The position numbers and the translations under genes were made by a program. From AWTP1-13 sp963840445 (GTDB taxonomy: Bacteria > Pseudomonadota > Alphaproteobacteria > Rhizobiales > Hyphomicrobiaceae), in the NCBI GenBank assembly GCA_963840445.1, contig CAWIZC010000031.1, positions 1 to 64,000 of the forward strand: 64,000 nt of DNA, in the 5' to 3' direction. Under the pieces are notes generated by a model. The model was not told where the DNA came from and did no database searches. It saw nothing but the letters and a program-made list of their open reading frames with translations. This document shows, one piece after another, positions 35,914 through 44,245 of the stretch (positions within the stretch are counted from its first letter, which is position 1; every line of letters starts with the position of its first letter).

Positions 35914-36686
35914 CTAGCCCTGCAGAACACAGTAGACGTCCCCGGAGTTGGCCTCGTGCGGAAGTGCTGCCATAGTGGCCCGCCATGTCGGCCTTCGAAA
36001 TCCAGCGATTGAAGGTAAGCGTCTGGCTTTCGCCCAGCGCCACATCGAAGCCGTACGGCCCGAGCGAGGCTAGCCGATCGAGGCAGCGCAAGGCCACGTC
36101 GCGCTGGATCGTGGTGAACTCGAAGGACAATGCCGGCAGAGGTCGGGACAGACCGGCAAGAACGGTGTCCTCGAAGCCCTCCACGTCGATCTTGGCGAAC
36201 GCCGGCGCACCGTGCTCTGCAACCAGCGCATCGAGGGTTGTACACGGCACCTCGATCTCGCTGTCCCACACCTGACCTTCCCAGCCGCCGGCGCCGGCGG
36301 CCGCCGAGATGAAATCGGCCGAGGCCGTCGAGACGGTGGGATTGGCGGAGTTGATGCGTAGCGTCAGCTTGCCGGATCGCGCGCCGCAGGCCGCCTCGAC
36401 CAGCGTGACGCCGTGGTCGTCGGCGTAGATGGCGCGGATGGCCCGCGCGCACAGCGGCTGCGGCTCCAGCGCCACCACGCGCGCGCCGACGCCGTCGGAA
36501 GCTGCCGATGCGGTCGCCGACGTGGCTGCCGATGTCGAAGGCTAGTTCGCCCGGCTTCACGAAGCGGGCGTACAGCGCATCCATCGCCGCATCGCGGTGC
36601 GCGTCGCCGTAGTAGACGGCCAGCGAGCGCTGCAGCGGCGCGAAAACCGGATCAGCGCGAAGGGCAGCAACGGTAGCGCTTTTCAT
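35914..36686 (-). pseudogene. FkbM-family methyltransferase with two +1 frameshifts
   Basis: A second FkbM-type SAM methyltransferase. The N-terminus MKSATVAALRADPVF…FDIGSHVGDR is in one frame. After one extra base near 36488 the frame continues GARVVALEPQPLCARAIRA and the hallmark AFAKIDVEGFEDTVLAGL. After another extra base near 35968 it ends ALPHEANSGDVYCVLQG. Removing both gives exactly 257 codons. In the raw sequence the first frame instead joins the neighbouring exported protein into an artificial 612-codon chimera. It lies just downstream of OpgH. Confidence 0.88.
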
Positions 36687-36710
36687 GGTGCGACCGTGGG
36701 ACCATGTAAT

Positions 36711-36800
36711 GTCATCCCGGGGTTGGTCCCCGGGATCCATCCATCAGCTTGCTCCGGCACTCGTTGAGCGCTGGATCCCCGGCACACGGCCGGGGATGAC
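36711..36800. repeat. Intergenic palindromic repeat, GTCATCC/GGATGAC family, 90 bp
   Basis: Starts GTCATCCCGGGGTTGG and ends CGGCCGGGGATGAC. It has the same 90-bp length and layout as the copy at 49157. The middle contains TTGCTCCGGCACTCGT, shared with the element at 40257. Confidence 0.8.
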
Positions 36801-36814
36801 ACGAAGATCATGGC

Positions 36815-38620
36815 TCACCGCCCATTTCCCATCACCGCCGTCACCTCGGCGGGCGGCGCGAAATCCTCGGGAATGCCGCAGATGCCGAGCTGCTGCAGCA
36901 GCCGACCGAGGTGCGGCTCGGCAGTCACGACCGCGAATGGTATGGCCAGCAGATAGCCGGCGGTCAGCGGCAGGCTCCACCAGAACACGGCCGGAGCGAT
37001 CGCTATCAGCGCGCCGCACACGATGACGCCGAACAGCGTCTGCGGCCACAGGTTGTGGGCCGCCTCGGCCCAGGTCAGCCGCTGGGCGTCACGCGACTGC
37101 CCGCCCCACACCACCGACTTTCCGAACAGCAGGCCGATCATGAAGATCGACGTGCGGATGGTGGACACGGCGCCCTGCAGGAACGAGAACACCAGCTCGA
37201 TGGCGGCGCTCGGAATGAAGCGCAGCCAACCGCCGTAGCGGGCGACACCACCGCGCGTCAGCATGGCATCGAGCAGGCCGGCGATCTTCGGCATCAGGTA
37301 CATGGTGAAGAACGTGATGTAGAGGCCGATGGCCAGCTCGACCGGAAAATCCGCTAGGCCGCGCGACTGATAGGCCGCCACGGGCAGCAGCGCGATCATC
37401 AACGTCCAGGCGGGGATGCCGAGGAACATCAGGATCGCCCACACCAGCTGGAAGCGGCTCATGGGATAGAGCCCCGGCAGATCGAGCAGCTTCAGGTACT
37501 GCATGTTGCCCTGACACCAGCGCACGTCGCGGCGGGCGAACTCAAGCATGGTTGGAGGGTTCTCCTCCCAGCTGCCGCGCTCTTCCGGCAGCACGCGCAC
37601 TTCGTAGCCGGCGCGCCGCATCAAGGTCGCCTCCACCTGGTCGTGGCTCAGCACATGGCCACCGAGCGGCGGCTTGCCGGGCAGGATCGGCAAATGGCAA
37701 TCCTCGTGGAACGGCTTGATGCGCACCAGCGCGTTGTGGCCCCAGAAGGGTCCGCAGTCTCCCACCCACCAGGCCTGGCCCATGGTGTAGCAGCGCATGC
37801 CATGGCGCATGCCGAACTGGAAGACGCGCGCGAACGCGCTCGACGACGGCATGCCCACCACCAGGCTCTGCAGGATGCCGATCTTTGGATAGGCCTGCAT
37901 CATGCGCACCAGACGCACGATCTGGTCGCCGGCCATCAGGCTGTCGGCATCGAGCGGCAGCATCAGAGCGTACTCGCCGCCCCAGCGCGCGCAGAAGTCG
38001 CGCACGTTGCCGGCCTTGTAGCCGGTGTTGTCGGTACGGCGGCGGTAGATGATGCGCTCGCGATCTGGATCGTCCGCCTGCCACGCCGCGACGGCCCGTT
38101 CTTCGGCAGCGGCGACATCGGGGTTGTTGGTGTCGCTCAGCACGAAGTAGTCGAACGCTCCACCCTCGCCCGTCGCGTCGACGCTAGCCTTGACGATGCG
38201 GAAGCGCGAGATTGCGCGCTCCGCGTCCTCGTTGCGCAGCGTCATGAAGATCGCGGTCTTGATGCGCAGCGGCACCTTCTCGTCGCCGGCGGGCGCATAG
38301 GGCGCAACCTCGGCCATGGCGCTCTTGCGGAAGTGCAGCAGCCACAGGCCGATCAGCGAGTTCCAAAAGCCGAGCACCGTCCACGGCGTACCGAATACGA
38401 AGCACACGAACAGGATGACATCGACCGCCGTCCAGCCGCCGCTGCCCAGGATGCGGGCAGCCACCCACAGCATGCCCAGATAGGTGGCGATGTTGAGCGC
38501 GAACACCATGCGCCGGCGCCGGGTCAGTTCGGCGATGGACTGCAACCCGGTTGGTGTCGTAAGGCTCATGCCCGCCGCCGGCATGGTCAGCGGCGAAGAG
38601 GTGTTCACCGTATCGCTCAT
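36815..38620 (-). CDS. opgH: Glucans biosynthesis glucosyltransferase H
   Basis: OpgH (MdoH) is a processive inner-membrane GT2 enzyme that polymerises the glucose backbone of osmoregulated periplasmic glucans from UDP-glucose. The 601-residue protein has two N-terminal helices, a cytosolic GT2 domain with LMLPLDADS and RRDVRWCQGNMQYL (the Q/R-x-x-R-W region), and C-terminal membrane helices (VWAILMFLGIPAWTLMIALL). It is shorter than the E. coli enzyme but normal for alphaproteobacteria. No opgG/opgD gene is adjacent. Confidence 0.93.
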   Translation of the reverse strand: MSDTVNTSSPLTMPAAGMSLTTPTGLQSIAELTRRRRMVFALNIATYLGMLWVAARILGSGGWTAVDVILFVCFVFGTPWTVLGFWNSLIGLWLLHFRKSAMAEVAPYAPAGDEKVPLRIKTAIFMTLRNEDAERAISRFRIVKASVDATGEGGAFDYFVLSDTNNPDVAAAEERAVAAWQADDPDRERIIYRRRTDNTGYKAGNVRDFCARWGGEYALMLPLDADSLMAGDQIVRLVRMMQAYPKIGILQSLVVGMPSSSAFARVFQFGMRHGMRCYTMGQAWWVGDCGPFWGHNALVRIKPFHEDCHLPILPGKPPLGGHVLSHDQVEATLMRRAGYEVRVLPEERGSWEENPPTMLEFARRDVRWCQGNMQYLKLLDLPGLYPMSRFQLVWAILMFLGIPAWTLMIALLPVAAYQSRGLADFPVELAIGLYITFFTMYLMPKIAGLLDAMLTRGGVARYGGWLRFIPSAAIELVFSFLQGAVSTIRTSIFMIGLLFGKSVVWGGQSRDAQRLTWAEAAHNLWPQTLFGVIVCGALIAIAPAVFWWSLPLTAGYLLAIPFAVVTAEPHLGRLLQQLGICGIPEDFAPPAEVTAVMGNGR

Positions 38621-38806
38621 GAAGTCCCCTGAGTTTCCCTACGAGCCCGCTTGCATACCAGCCCGCGAAATTCGCCGCCTTCCCTATTGCAAACGGAATG
38701 AAGCGTGAATGAACACAAAGGCCACGCCAGCTTATAAGGCGGTTCCTGCCGCTCCCGCATATAGCCGAGCGGCCGGCCGGCGGCGACGCTCGGCCAGGAC
38801 TGCAAC

Positions 38807-39811
38807 ATGATGACGCGCCGATCGGTGGGCAGAAGCCGGGTCGCCAAGTCCCTCTGGTACGCCAAGAAGGGGGTGACCGAGCTGCGAGCCGCACCCCTGT
38901 CCCCACCGGGGCCAGGCCAAGCGCGCATCCGTACGCTGTTCAGCGGCATCAGCCGCGGTACCGAGCGCCTGGTATTCCAAGGGGCCGTGGCCAGCAGCGA
39001 ATGGGAGCGCATGCGCGGTCCGATGCAGGAAGGATCGTTCCCCTTCCCCGTCAAATACGGCTATTGCGCGACGGGTGTTGTAGAGGAGGGGCCTGCGGAG
39101 TTGCGGGGCCGGACCGTCTTTTGCCTGCATCCGCACCAGGACTATTTCAATGCGCCCGCGGACGCCCTGGCCGTGGTGCCGGAGGCGGTTCCGGCCCGGC
39201 GGGCTACCCTGGCCGCCAACATGGAAACGGCGCTCAACGCCCTCTGGGACGCCGGTGCGGGCCCTGGCGACCGCATCGTGGTGGTGGGGGCCGGCGTGGT
39301 GGGCTTGCTGGTGACATCCCTGGCTGCCAGGGTACCCGGCGCAACAGTGACCGCGGTCGACGTGGACAAGTCCCGCCGGCCTATCCTCGAAGCGCTGGGC
39401 GCCGGCTGGGCTGCACCGGACCATGCCCCGGGCGAGGCCGATATCGTCTTCCATGCCAGCGCCAGCGCTGCCGGGTTGAACACCGCCATTGGCTGCGCCG
39501 GCCCGGAAGGCACCATCGTCGAGATGAGCTGGTACGGGGACAAGCCCGTTACCGTGGACCTCGGCGGGGCCTTCCACAGCCGCCGGCTGAAGCTCGTGTC
39601 CTCCCAGGTCGGCCTGATCTCGACCGGCCGGCGCCTGCGCTGGGACTATCGCCGCCGCCGCGAGATGGCGCTGTCTCTGCTGGCCGAGCCGGCCCTCGAT
39701 GCGCTAGTCGCCGAGGAGATCGCCTTCGAGGATGCGCCGCGCGAGCTGCCGCGAATTTTTGCGCCGGGTGCGCAAGGTCTCGCCCCGGTGATCCGCTACG
39801 CCCAAGACTGA
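38807..39811 (+). CDS. MDR-family (zinc-ADH-like, BchC-like) dehydrogenase
   Basis: A 334-residue medium-chain dehydrogenase with the GroES-like N-terminal half (ARIRTLFSGISRGTERLVFQ) and a Rossmann half (RIVVVGAGVVGLLVTSLAAR). The catalytic-zinc Cys of alcohol dehydrogenases is absent at SGISRGTERL, a feature shared with BchC-like enzymes. The start may be a little later than the ATG used. It begins a plus-strand run with the PTPS-like gene 19 bp downstream, so it probably acts on a product in the same pathway. Confidence 0.85.
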   Translation: MMTRRSVGRSRVAKSLWYAKKGVTELRAAPLSPPGPGQARIRTLFSGISRGTERLVFQGAVASSEWERMRGPMQEGSFPFPVKYGYCATGVVEEGPAELRGRTVFCLHPHQDYFNAPADALAVVPEAVPARRATLAANMETALNALWDAGAGPGDRIVVVGAGVVGLLVTSLAARVPGATVTAVDVDKSRRPILEALGAGWAAPDHAPGEADIVFHASASAAGLNTAIGCAGPEGTIVEMSWYGDKPVTVDLGGAFHSRRLKLVSSQVGLISTGRRLRWDYRRRREMALSLLAEPALDALVAEEIAFEDAPRELPRIFAPGAQGLAPVIRYAQD

Positions 39812-39830
39812 CCGAGCAGGAGAACGCTTT

Positions 39831-40229
39831 ATGTACGCCGTCGAGGTCCGCGATCGGATCATGGTCGCCCACAGCCTGCCCGACCCGTTCTTCGGACCGG
39901 CCCAGCACATGCACGGCGCCACCTTCGTGGTCGACGTTGCGTTCTATCGCGAGCAGCTGACCAAACAGAACGTGGTGGTGGACATCGGCGCGGCACTCGA
40001 TGTGCTCGGCAAGACGCTGAAGCCGCTCGCCTACAAGAACCTCGACGAGCTGGCGCAGTTCAAGGGCAAGCTGACCACCACCGAGTTTCTGTGCCGCTAC
40101 GTGTTCGACGCGGTGGCCAAGGCCGCCAAGGACGGTGCGCTGGGCGAGGACGGCAAGGGACTCTCCAAGATCCGCGTTACGCTGCATGAAACCGACCTGG
40201 CACGCGCCTGGTTCGAGGGCCCGGTGTGA
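39831..40229 (+). CDS. 6-pyruvoyltetrahydropterin synthase-fold (QueD-like) protein, atypical active site
   Basis: A 132-residue T-fold protein. A zinc-type His is seen at His14 (VAHSLP), with His26/His28 in QHMHGATF, and the pterin-anchoring Glu120 is in TLHETD. The QueD/PTPS catalytic triad is missing: no Cys before the His motif, and the Asp-His pair is replaced within PLAYKNLDEL. It therefore binds a pterin-like ligand at most by analogy, and it is unlikely to be a true QueD. No other queuosine genes are nearby. It is directly downstream of the MDR dehydrogenase. Confidence 0.85.
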   Translation: MYAVEVRDRIMVAHSLPDPFFGPAQHMHGATFVVDVAFYREQLTKQNVVVDIGAALDVLGKTLKPLAYKNLDELAQFKGKLTTTEFLCRYVFDAVAKAAKDGALGEDGKGLSKIRVTLHETDLARAWFEGPV

Positions 40230-40256
40230 GGGACTGAGGCCAGCGCACACGATCCA

Positions 40257-40379
40257 TCTCTCCCCGTTCACGGGGAAAGGGTCGGGCTGAGGGGCAGACG
40301 GTTGCTCCGGCACTCGTGGCCGCCCCTCACCCTAGCGCTCTCCGCGTTGGCGGGGAGAGGGGACGCTGCCGGGATGACA
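40257..40379. repeat. Composite palindromic repeat between PTPS-like and GT4 genes
   Basis: CTCTCCCCGTTCACGGGGA and GCGGGGAGAGGGG are outer arms, GAGGGGC and GCCCCTC inner arms. The centre TTGCTCCGGCACTCGT is identical to part of the element at 36711, and the right end GCCGGGATGAC matches the GTCATCC family. It looks like a mosaic of two repeat types. Confidence 0.6.
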
Positions 40380-40384
40380 GCGCC

Positions 40385-41439
40385 ATGACCACGGTCGTCT
40401 TTGCCATTCCGGGCGACATCGATCTGCCGACGGGCGGCTACACCTACGATCGGCGCGTGCTGGCGCTGCTGCCGCAGCACGGTGTCGCCGCACACGCACG
40501 TGGAGCTGCCGGCCGGCTATCCGCTGCCGACGTGCCGCCGACCTCGATGCCACCGCCCGTGCCTTTGCCGGAACGCCACGGGGCTCGGTGCTGATGGTCG
40601 ATGGTCTCGCCTACGGTGCCATGCCCGCCGACGTCGTGCGACGCGCCGCTGCTCCGATCATCGCGCTGGTGCACCATCCGCTGTGCCTGGAGACCGGCCT
40701 GTCCGACGAGCACGCCGCGCGGCTGCATGCATCCGAGACCGCTGCGCTGGCGCTGGCCCAGCGTGTCATCGTCACCAGCCGGACCACCGCCCGGACCCTC
40801 GTCGAGGAGTTCGCGGTTCCGCCGGACAAACTCACCATCGCCGAGCCCGGCACCGATCCCGCGCCGCGAGCACCTGGATCGTCCGGCACGCTGCAGCTGC
40901 TGGCGGTCGGCTCGGTCGTGCCGCGCAAGGGCTATGACATCCTGGTGCGAGCCCTCGAGCAAATCTCGACGACGGTCGCCTGGCAGCTGACCATCGTCGG
41001 CGCCACCGACCGCAGCCCGGAGACGACGGCTGCCATCGAGACGCAGATCGCGCGCTCGCCGCTGGCCCCGCGCATCCGCATGATCGGCGGCCTGTCGGAG
41101 CACGCACTCGGCGACGTCTACGCACGTACCGACGTGCTCGTTCTGTCGTCGCTGTATGAGGGCTACGGCATGGTGCTGGCCGAGGCCCTGGCGCGCGGCC
41201 TGCCGATCGTGACGACCACCGGCGGCGCAGCAGCCGAGACCGTACCCGATGGGGCGGCGCTGAAAGTGCCGCCCGCCGACGTCGATGCGCTGGCCGACGC
41301 CCTGCAGCGCGTCATTGCCGACGCAGCCCTGCGCCAGCAATTGGCCGACGCGGCCTGGGCCTTCGCGCAAACCTCCCTGCCGCGCTGGGACGATTCCGTC
41401 GCCCGCATCGCCGCGGTCATCAAGGAGCTAGCCACATGA
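40385..41439 (+). pseudogene. GT4-type glycosyltransferase with two +1 frameshifts in the N-terminal part
   Basis: A retaining GT-B glycosyltransferase (351 codons when corrected). The N-terminus MTTVVFAIPGDIDLPTGGYT is followed, after an extra base near 40493, by THVELPAGYPLP. After a second extra base near 40535 it continues ADLDATARAFAGTPRGSVLM and the intact C-terminal domain, with GSVVPRKGYDILVRAL and the donor-site YEGYGMVLAEALARGLPIV. Its stop overlaps the methyltransferase start (ATGA). Context suggests it glycosylates the product of the MDR/PTPS-like pathway. Confidence 0.85.
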
Positions 41440-42272
41440 GCGGATTCAGCGCGCAATGGCTCGATCTGCGCGAGCCGGTCGACCACCGCTCGCGCAACGT
41501 CGAGCTGGGCCGCCGGCTGGCCAGGCATTTCGAGGGCTGGCGCCCGATCACCGTCGTCGACCTCGGCTGCGGCACCGGCTCCAACCTGCGCGCCACCGCG
41601 CCGCTGCTCGGGCCGGACCAGAGCTGGACGCTGGTCGACTACGATCCGGCACTGCTCGATGCGGCAGCCGAGCGTCTCGCCGCCTGGGCTGACGGCTCGG
41701 ACAAACAGGAAGGCCGCCTGATCCTGTTCAAAGGTGCCAAGCGCGTCAGCGTCGAGTTCCGCCGCGCCGACATCGCCGGCGATCTCGATGGCGCGCTTGG
41801 CCCCAGCGCCAATCTCGTCACGGCGTCGGCCTTCTTCGATCTCGTCTCCGCCGATTTCATCGCCCGCTTTGCCGTCGCCGTCGCCAAACGCAGGTCGGCC
41901 TTCTACACCGTGCTGACCTACGACGGCGATCAGCGCTGGACCCCCGAGCACGAGGCCGATGCCATCATGGCCGAAGCCTTCCACGCGCATCAGGCCCGCG
42001 ACAAGGGCTTCGGGGCCGCCGCCGGGCCGCATGCCCCGGACGCCCTAGGCGAGGCCTTTGCTAGTGCAGGCTATAGCGTCGCCGAATTGGACAGCGCCTG
42101 GCGGCTCGGCGAGACCGACGCGGCGCTGATCGCCGATCTCGCTCGCGGCTTCGCCGACGCCGTGCGCGAGACCGGCCTGATGGACGCACAGGTTGTCAGC
42201 GACTGGTCGACCATGCCGCGCACCGGCGCCGTCGTCGGCCACACCGATACGCTAGCCCTGCCGCCGGCGTAG
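41436..42272 (+). CDS. Class I SAM-dependent methyltransferase
   Basis: A 278-residue methyltransferase. SAM motif I is VVDLGCGTGSNLRATAPLLG (about 34–53), motif II acidic residue in WTLVDYDPALL, and motif post-II in FRRADIAGDLD. It overlaps the GT4 gene by four bases and probably modifies the same product. The substrate is unknown; the extra C-terminal 100 residues may define it. Confidence 0.9.
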   Translation: MSGFSAQWLDLREPVDHRSRNVELGRRLARHFEGWRPITVVDLGCGTGSNLRATAPLLGPDQSWTLVDYDPALLDAAAERLAAWADGSDKQEGRLILFKGAKRVSVEFRRADIAGDLDGALGPSANLVTASAFFDLVSADFIARFAVAVAKRRSAFYTVLTYDGDQRWTPEHEADAIMAEAFHAHQARDKGFGAAAGPHAPDALGEAFASAGYSVAELDSAWRLGETDAALIADLARGFADAVRETGLMDAQVVSDWSTMPRTGAVVGHTDTLALPPA

Positions 42273-42286
42273 TGTGGTGTCAGGCC

Positions 42287-42781
42287 ATGGCAGACGACCT
42301 GTATTTCAGTGTGCCCGACGTGGAAGGAGCATGCGCTCGCGCAGAGGCGCTGTATAACCGCGTATATGCAGCCTTGCAGGCAGTGCTGCCCGGTACCGCG
42401 ATCGTCCAGCACATCGGCGCAACCTCGATTCCGGGCTGTCTGACCAAGGGCGATCTCGACATTGTCGTGCGCGTGCAGGCTGGCGATTTCGACCAGGTGG
42501 ATGCGATCCTGGAAGGGATGTTCGCGCGCAATACGGGGTCGGTCCGCACAAAGGACTTTGCCGCTTTCGAAAATCCAGACTTTGATCCGCCGCTGGGCGT
42601 GCAACTCACGACGTTCGGCGGGGAATACGACGACTTTCACTACTTCGCCGATGCTCTGCGCAGCGATCCGGCACTGTTGGAGCAGTACAACGCCCTCAAG
42701 CGCGCCTATGAAGGCAAGCTGATGGACGAGTACCGGGCCGCCAAGGATCGCTTCGTGGCATCCGTCCTACATCGCCCCTAG
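42287..42781 (+). CDS. GrpB-family (nucleotidyltransferase-fold) protein
   Basis: A 164-residue member of the GrpB/UPF0157 group, which has a nucleotidyltransferase-like fold. The signature IVQHIGATSIPGCLTKGDLD is present, followed by acidic residues DLDIVV. The start is the ATG 14 bases after the methyltransferase stop; an in-frame GTG lies at 42272. The function of GrpB proteins is poorly known. It may be part of the preceding operon. Confidence 0.85.
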   Translation: MADDLYFSVPDVEGACARAEALYNRVYAALQAVLPGTAIVQHIGATSIPGCLTKGDLDIVVRVQAGDFDQVDAILEGMFARNTGSVRTKDFAAFENPDFDPPLGVQLTTFGGEYDDFHYFADALRSDPALLEQYNALKRAYEGKLMDEYRAAKDRFVASVLHRP

Positions 42782-42791
42782 TGCAGTCGGC

Positions 42792-43364
42792 TCACTCGCG
42801 CTTGCCCGCCGACGGCAGCATGCGCATCAGCACGCCGTCCTTGCGGATGAAGTAGTGAAACAGGGCGCCGCCGATGTGCGCGCAGAGCAGAGCCACAATC
42901 GCCATGGCGCCGAGGAAATGGTAGTAGAACACCTTGGTTGCCGTGTCCTGGTTCTCCGCGACCAGGGCCGGCAGCGAGAACCATCCGAAGATGTCGCGCG
43001 CGCCGTAGTAGGACACGCCGAGCCAGCCACCGATCGGCACGACGATCAGCAACAGGTAGAGCAGCCAGTGCGTGGCGTGCGAGGCGCCCTTCTGCCAGGC
43101 CTCGATGGTCGGCTCGTCGGCGGGCGCTCCATGTGTCAGGCGGTAGATCAAACGCGCCAGCACGAGCAGCAGGATGATCACGCCTGCCAGCTTGTGCCAG
43201 TTGTAGAGAAAGTTGGTGGTGTCGTCGAAGATGCCTTGCACATTGCCGCGGTAGGCCATGTACAGGCCGAGCGGGATCTGGATCGCGACCAGCAGCACCG
43301 TCCACCAGTGGAAGCGGCGTGCGGTTGGTGAATATGTTGCCTCGGACGATGCCGTGCCGGCCAT
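42792..43364 (-). CDS. Cytochrome b561-family di-heme membrane protein
   Basis: A 190-residue, four-helix inner-membrane electron carrier. Heme-ligand histidines are visible in ARRFHWWTVLLVAIQIPLG, YNWHKLAGVIILLLV, THWLLYLLLIVVPIGG and FYYHFLGAMAIVALLCAHIG. It lies three bases downstream of the RibD-type reductase on the same strand, an unusual pairing that suggests electrons are supplied to or removed from its pathway. Confidence 0.9.
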   Translation of the reverse strand: MAGTASSEATYSPTARRFHWWTVLLVAIQIPLGLYMAYRGNVQGIFDDTTNFLYNWHKLAGVIILLLVLARLIYRLTHGAPADEPTIEAWQKGASHATHWLLYLLLIVVPIGGWLGVSYYGARDIFGWFSLPALVAENQDTATKVFYYHFLGAMAIVALLCAHIGGALFHYFIRKDGVLMRMLPSAGKRE

Positions 43365-43367
43365 GGA

Positions 43368-44099
43368 CTATGCCTCCTCTAATGCTCGTGAGCCTTGGCT
43401 TCGCAGATCGCAATCGAAGAGTACGTCCCCATCGGCGAGAATATGCACGCGCGTGGCTGGCCGCAACGCGTCGGAGAGCCGGTCGATGGGCGGCAGCGAC
43501 AGGCCGCTTTTGCCCGATCCCAGGATGACCGGCGCCACCAGCACATGCAGCCGGTCGACGGCACGTGCGGCGATGAAAGAGGACACCGTCCACGCTCCAC
43601 CCTCGATCAGGAGCCGCTTCAGTCCGCGAGCGAACAAAGCCTCGACGATAGCCTGCGGGGACAATTGCTCGGCGGTGCGCGGCACCACGATGGTCTCGAC
43701 ACCGGCGGGGCAGGGCACCTGCTCGGTCCGCACCACATAGCGCGCCACGTCATCGCCCTTCACGCACACGGCGTTGGCGGGCAGCTTGCCCGAAGGGTCG
43801 ATCACCACCCGCGCCGGGGAGCGGCCGGGCACCCGCCGCACGTTGAGACGGGGATCGTCCGCCAGCACCGTTCCCACGCCGACCACGACGGCGTCGACGT
43901 GGGCTCGCAGCGCATGCAGGTGATCGAGGGCACAGTGATGGTTGATCCAGCGGCTTTCGCCGGACAAGGTGGCAATGCGGCCGTCCAGCGACTGGCCGAG
44001 CTGGGCCACCACGAACGGGCGGTCGGCCGGGGCGTTGCGCAGGGGAGCCAGCACGTCGTCTTCCGGCTTCGCGGCGGCCGCCAGCTTGGGAGACGACAT
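43368..44099 (-). CDS. RibD C-terminal (pyrimidine reductase/DHFR-like) domain protein
   Basis: A 243-residue stand-alone reductase resembling the C-terminal half of RibD, without the deaminase half. The start MSSPKLAAAAKPEDD precedes the domain entry RPFVVAQLGQSLDGRIATLS. NADPH- and substrate-site marks VVGVGTVLADDPRLNVR and KRLLIEGGAWTVSSFI are intact. In riboflavin synthesis this fold reduces the ribose side chain of a pyrimidine. Here, near a PTPS-fold gene, GT4 and methyltransferase, it more likely serves a related pteridine or deazapurine pathway. Confidence 0.88.
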   Translation of the reverse strand: MSSPKLAAAAKPEDDVLAPLRNAPADRPFVVAQLGQSLDGRIATLSGESRWINHHCALDHLHALRAHVDAVVVGVGTVLADDPRLNVRRVPGRSPARVVIDPSGKLPANAVCVKGDDVARYVVRTEQVPCPAGVETIVVPRTAEQLSPQAIVEALFARGLKRLLIEGGAWTVSSFIAARAVDRLHVLVAPVILGSGKSGLSLPPIDRLSDALRPATRVHILADGDVLFDCDLRSQGSRALEEA

Positions 44100-44245
44100 G
44101 GATGTGCGGCCTTCTGTTCCTGCGGCAGCGCAAAATGAGCAAAAGTCTGCCCCTTGCCCAACTCCAAGGTTATACACGCTCTGCGGCGTGCATGCGGCAT
44201 ATGCGGAACGGGCTTCCGCTTCGACCCTGCCGGCCGGGATGATAG

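Noticed and set aside
34902..36740. A 612-codon minus-strand open frame that looks like one large protein
   Set aside because: It is an artefact joining the N-terminus of FkbM and the exported protein through the intergenic repeat, caused by the frame breaks; the two corrected genes explain it fully.
39831..40229. Annotating the PTPS-like gene as queD for queuosine synthesis
   Set aside because: The catalytic residues are missing and no queC, queE or queF lies nearby.
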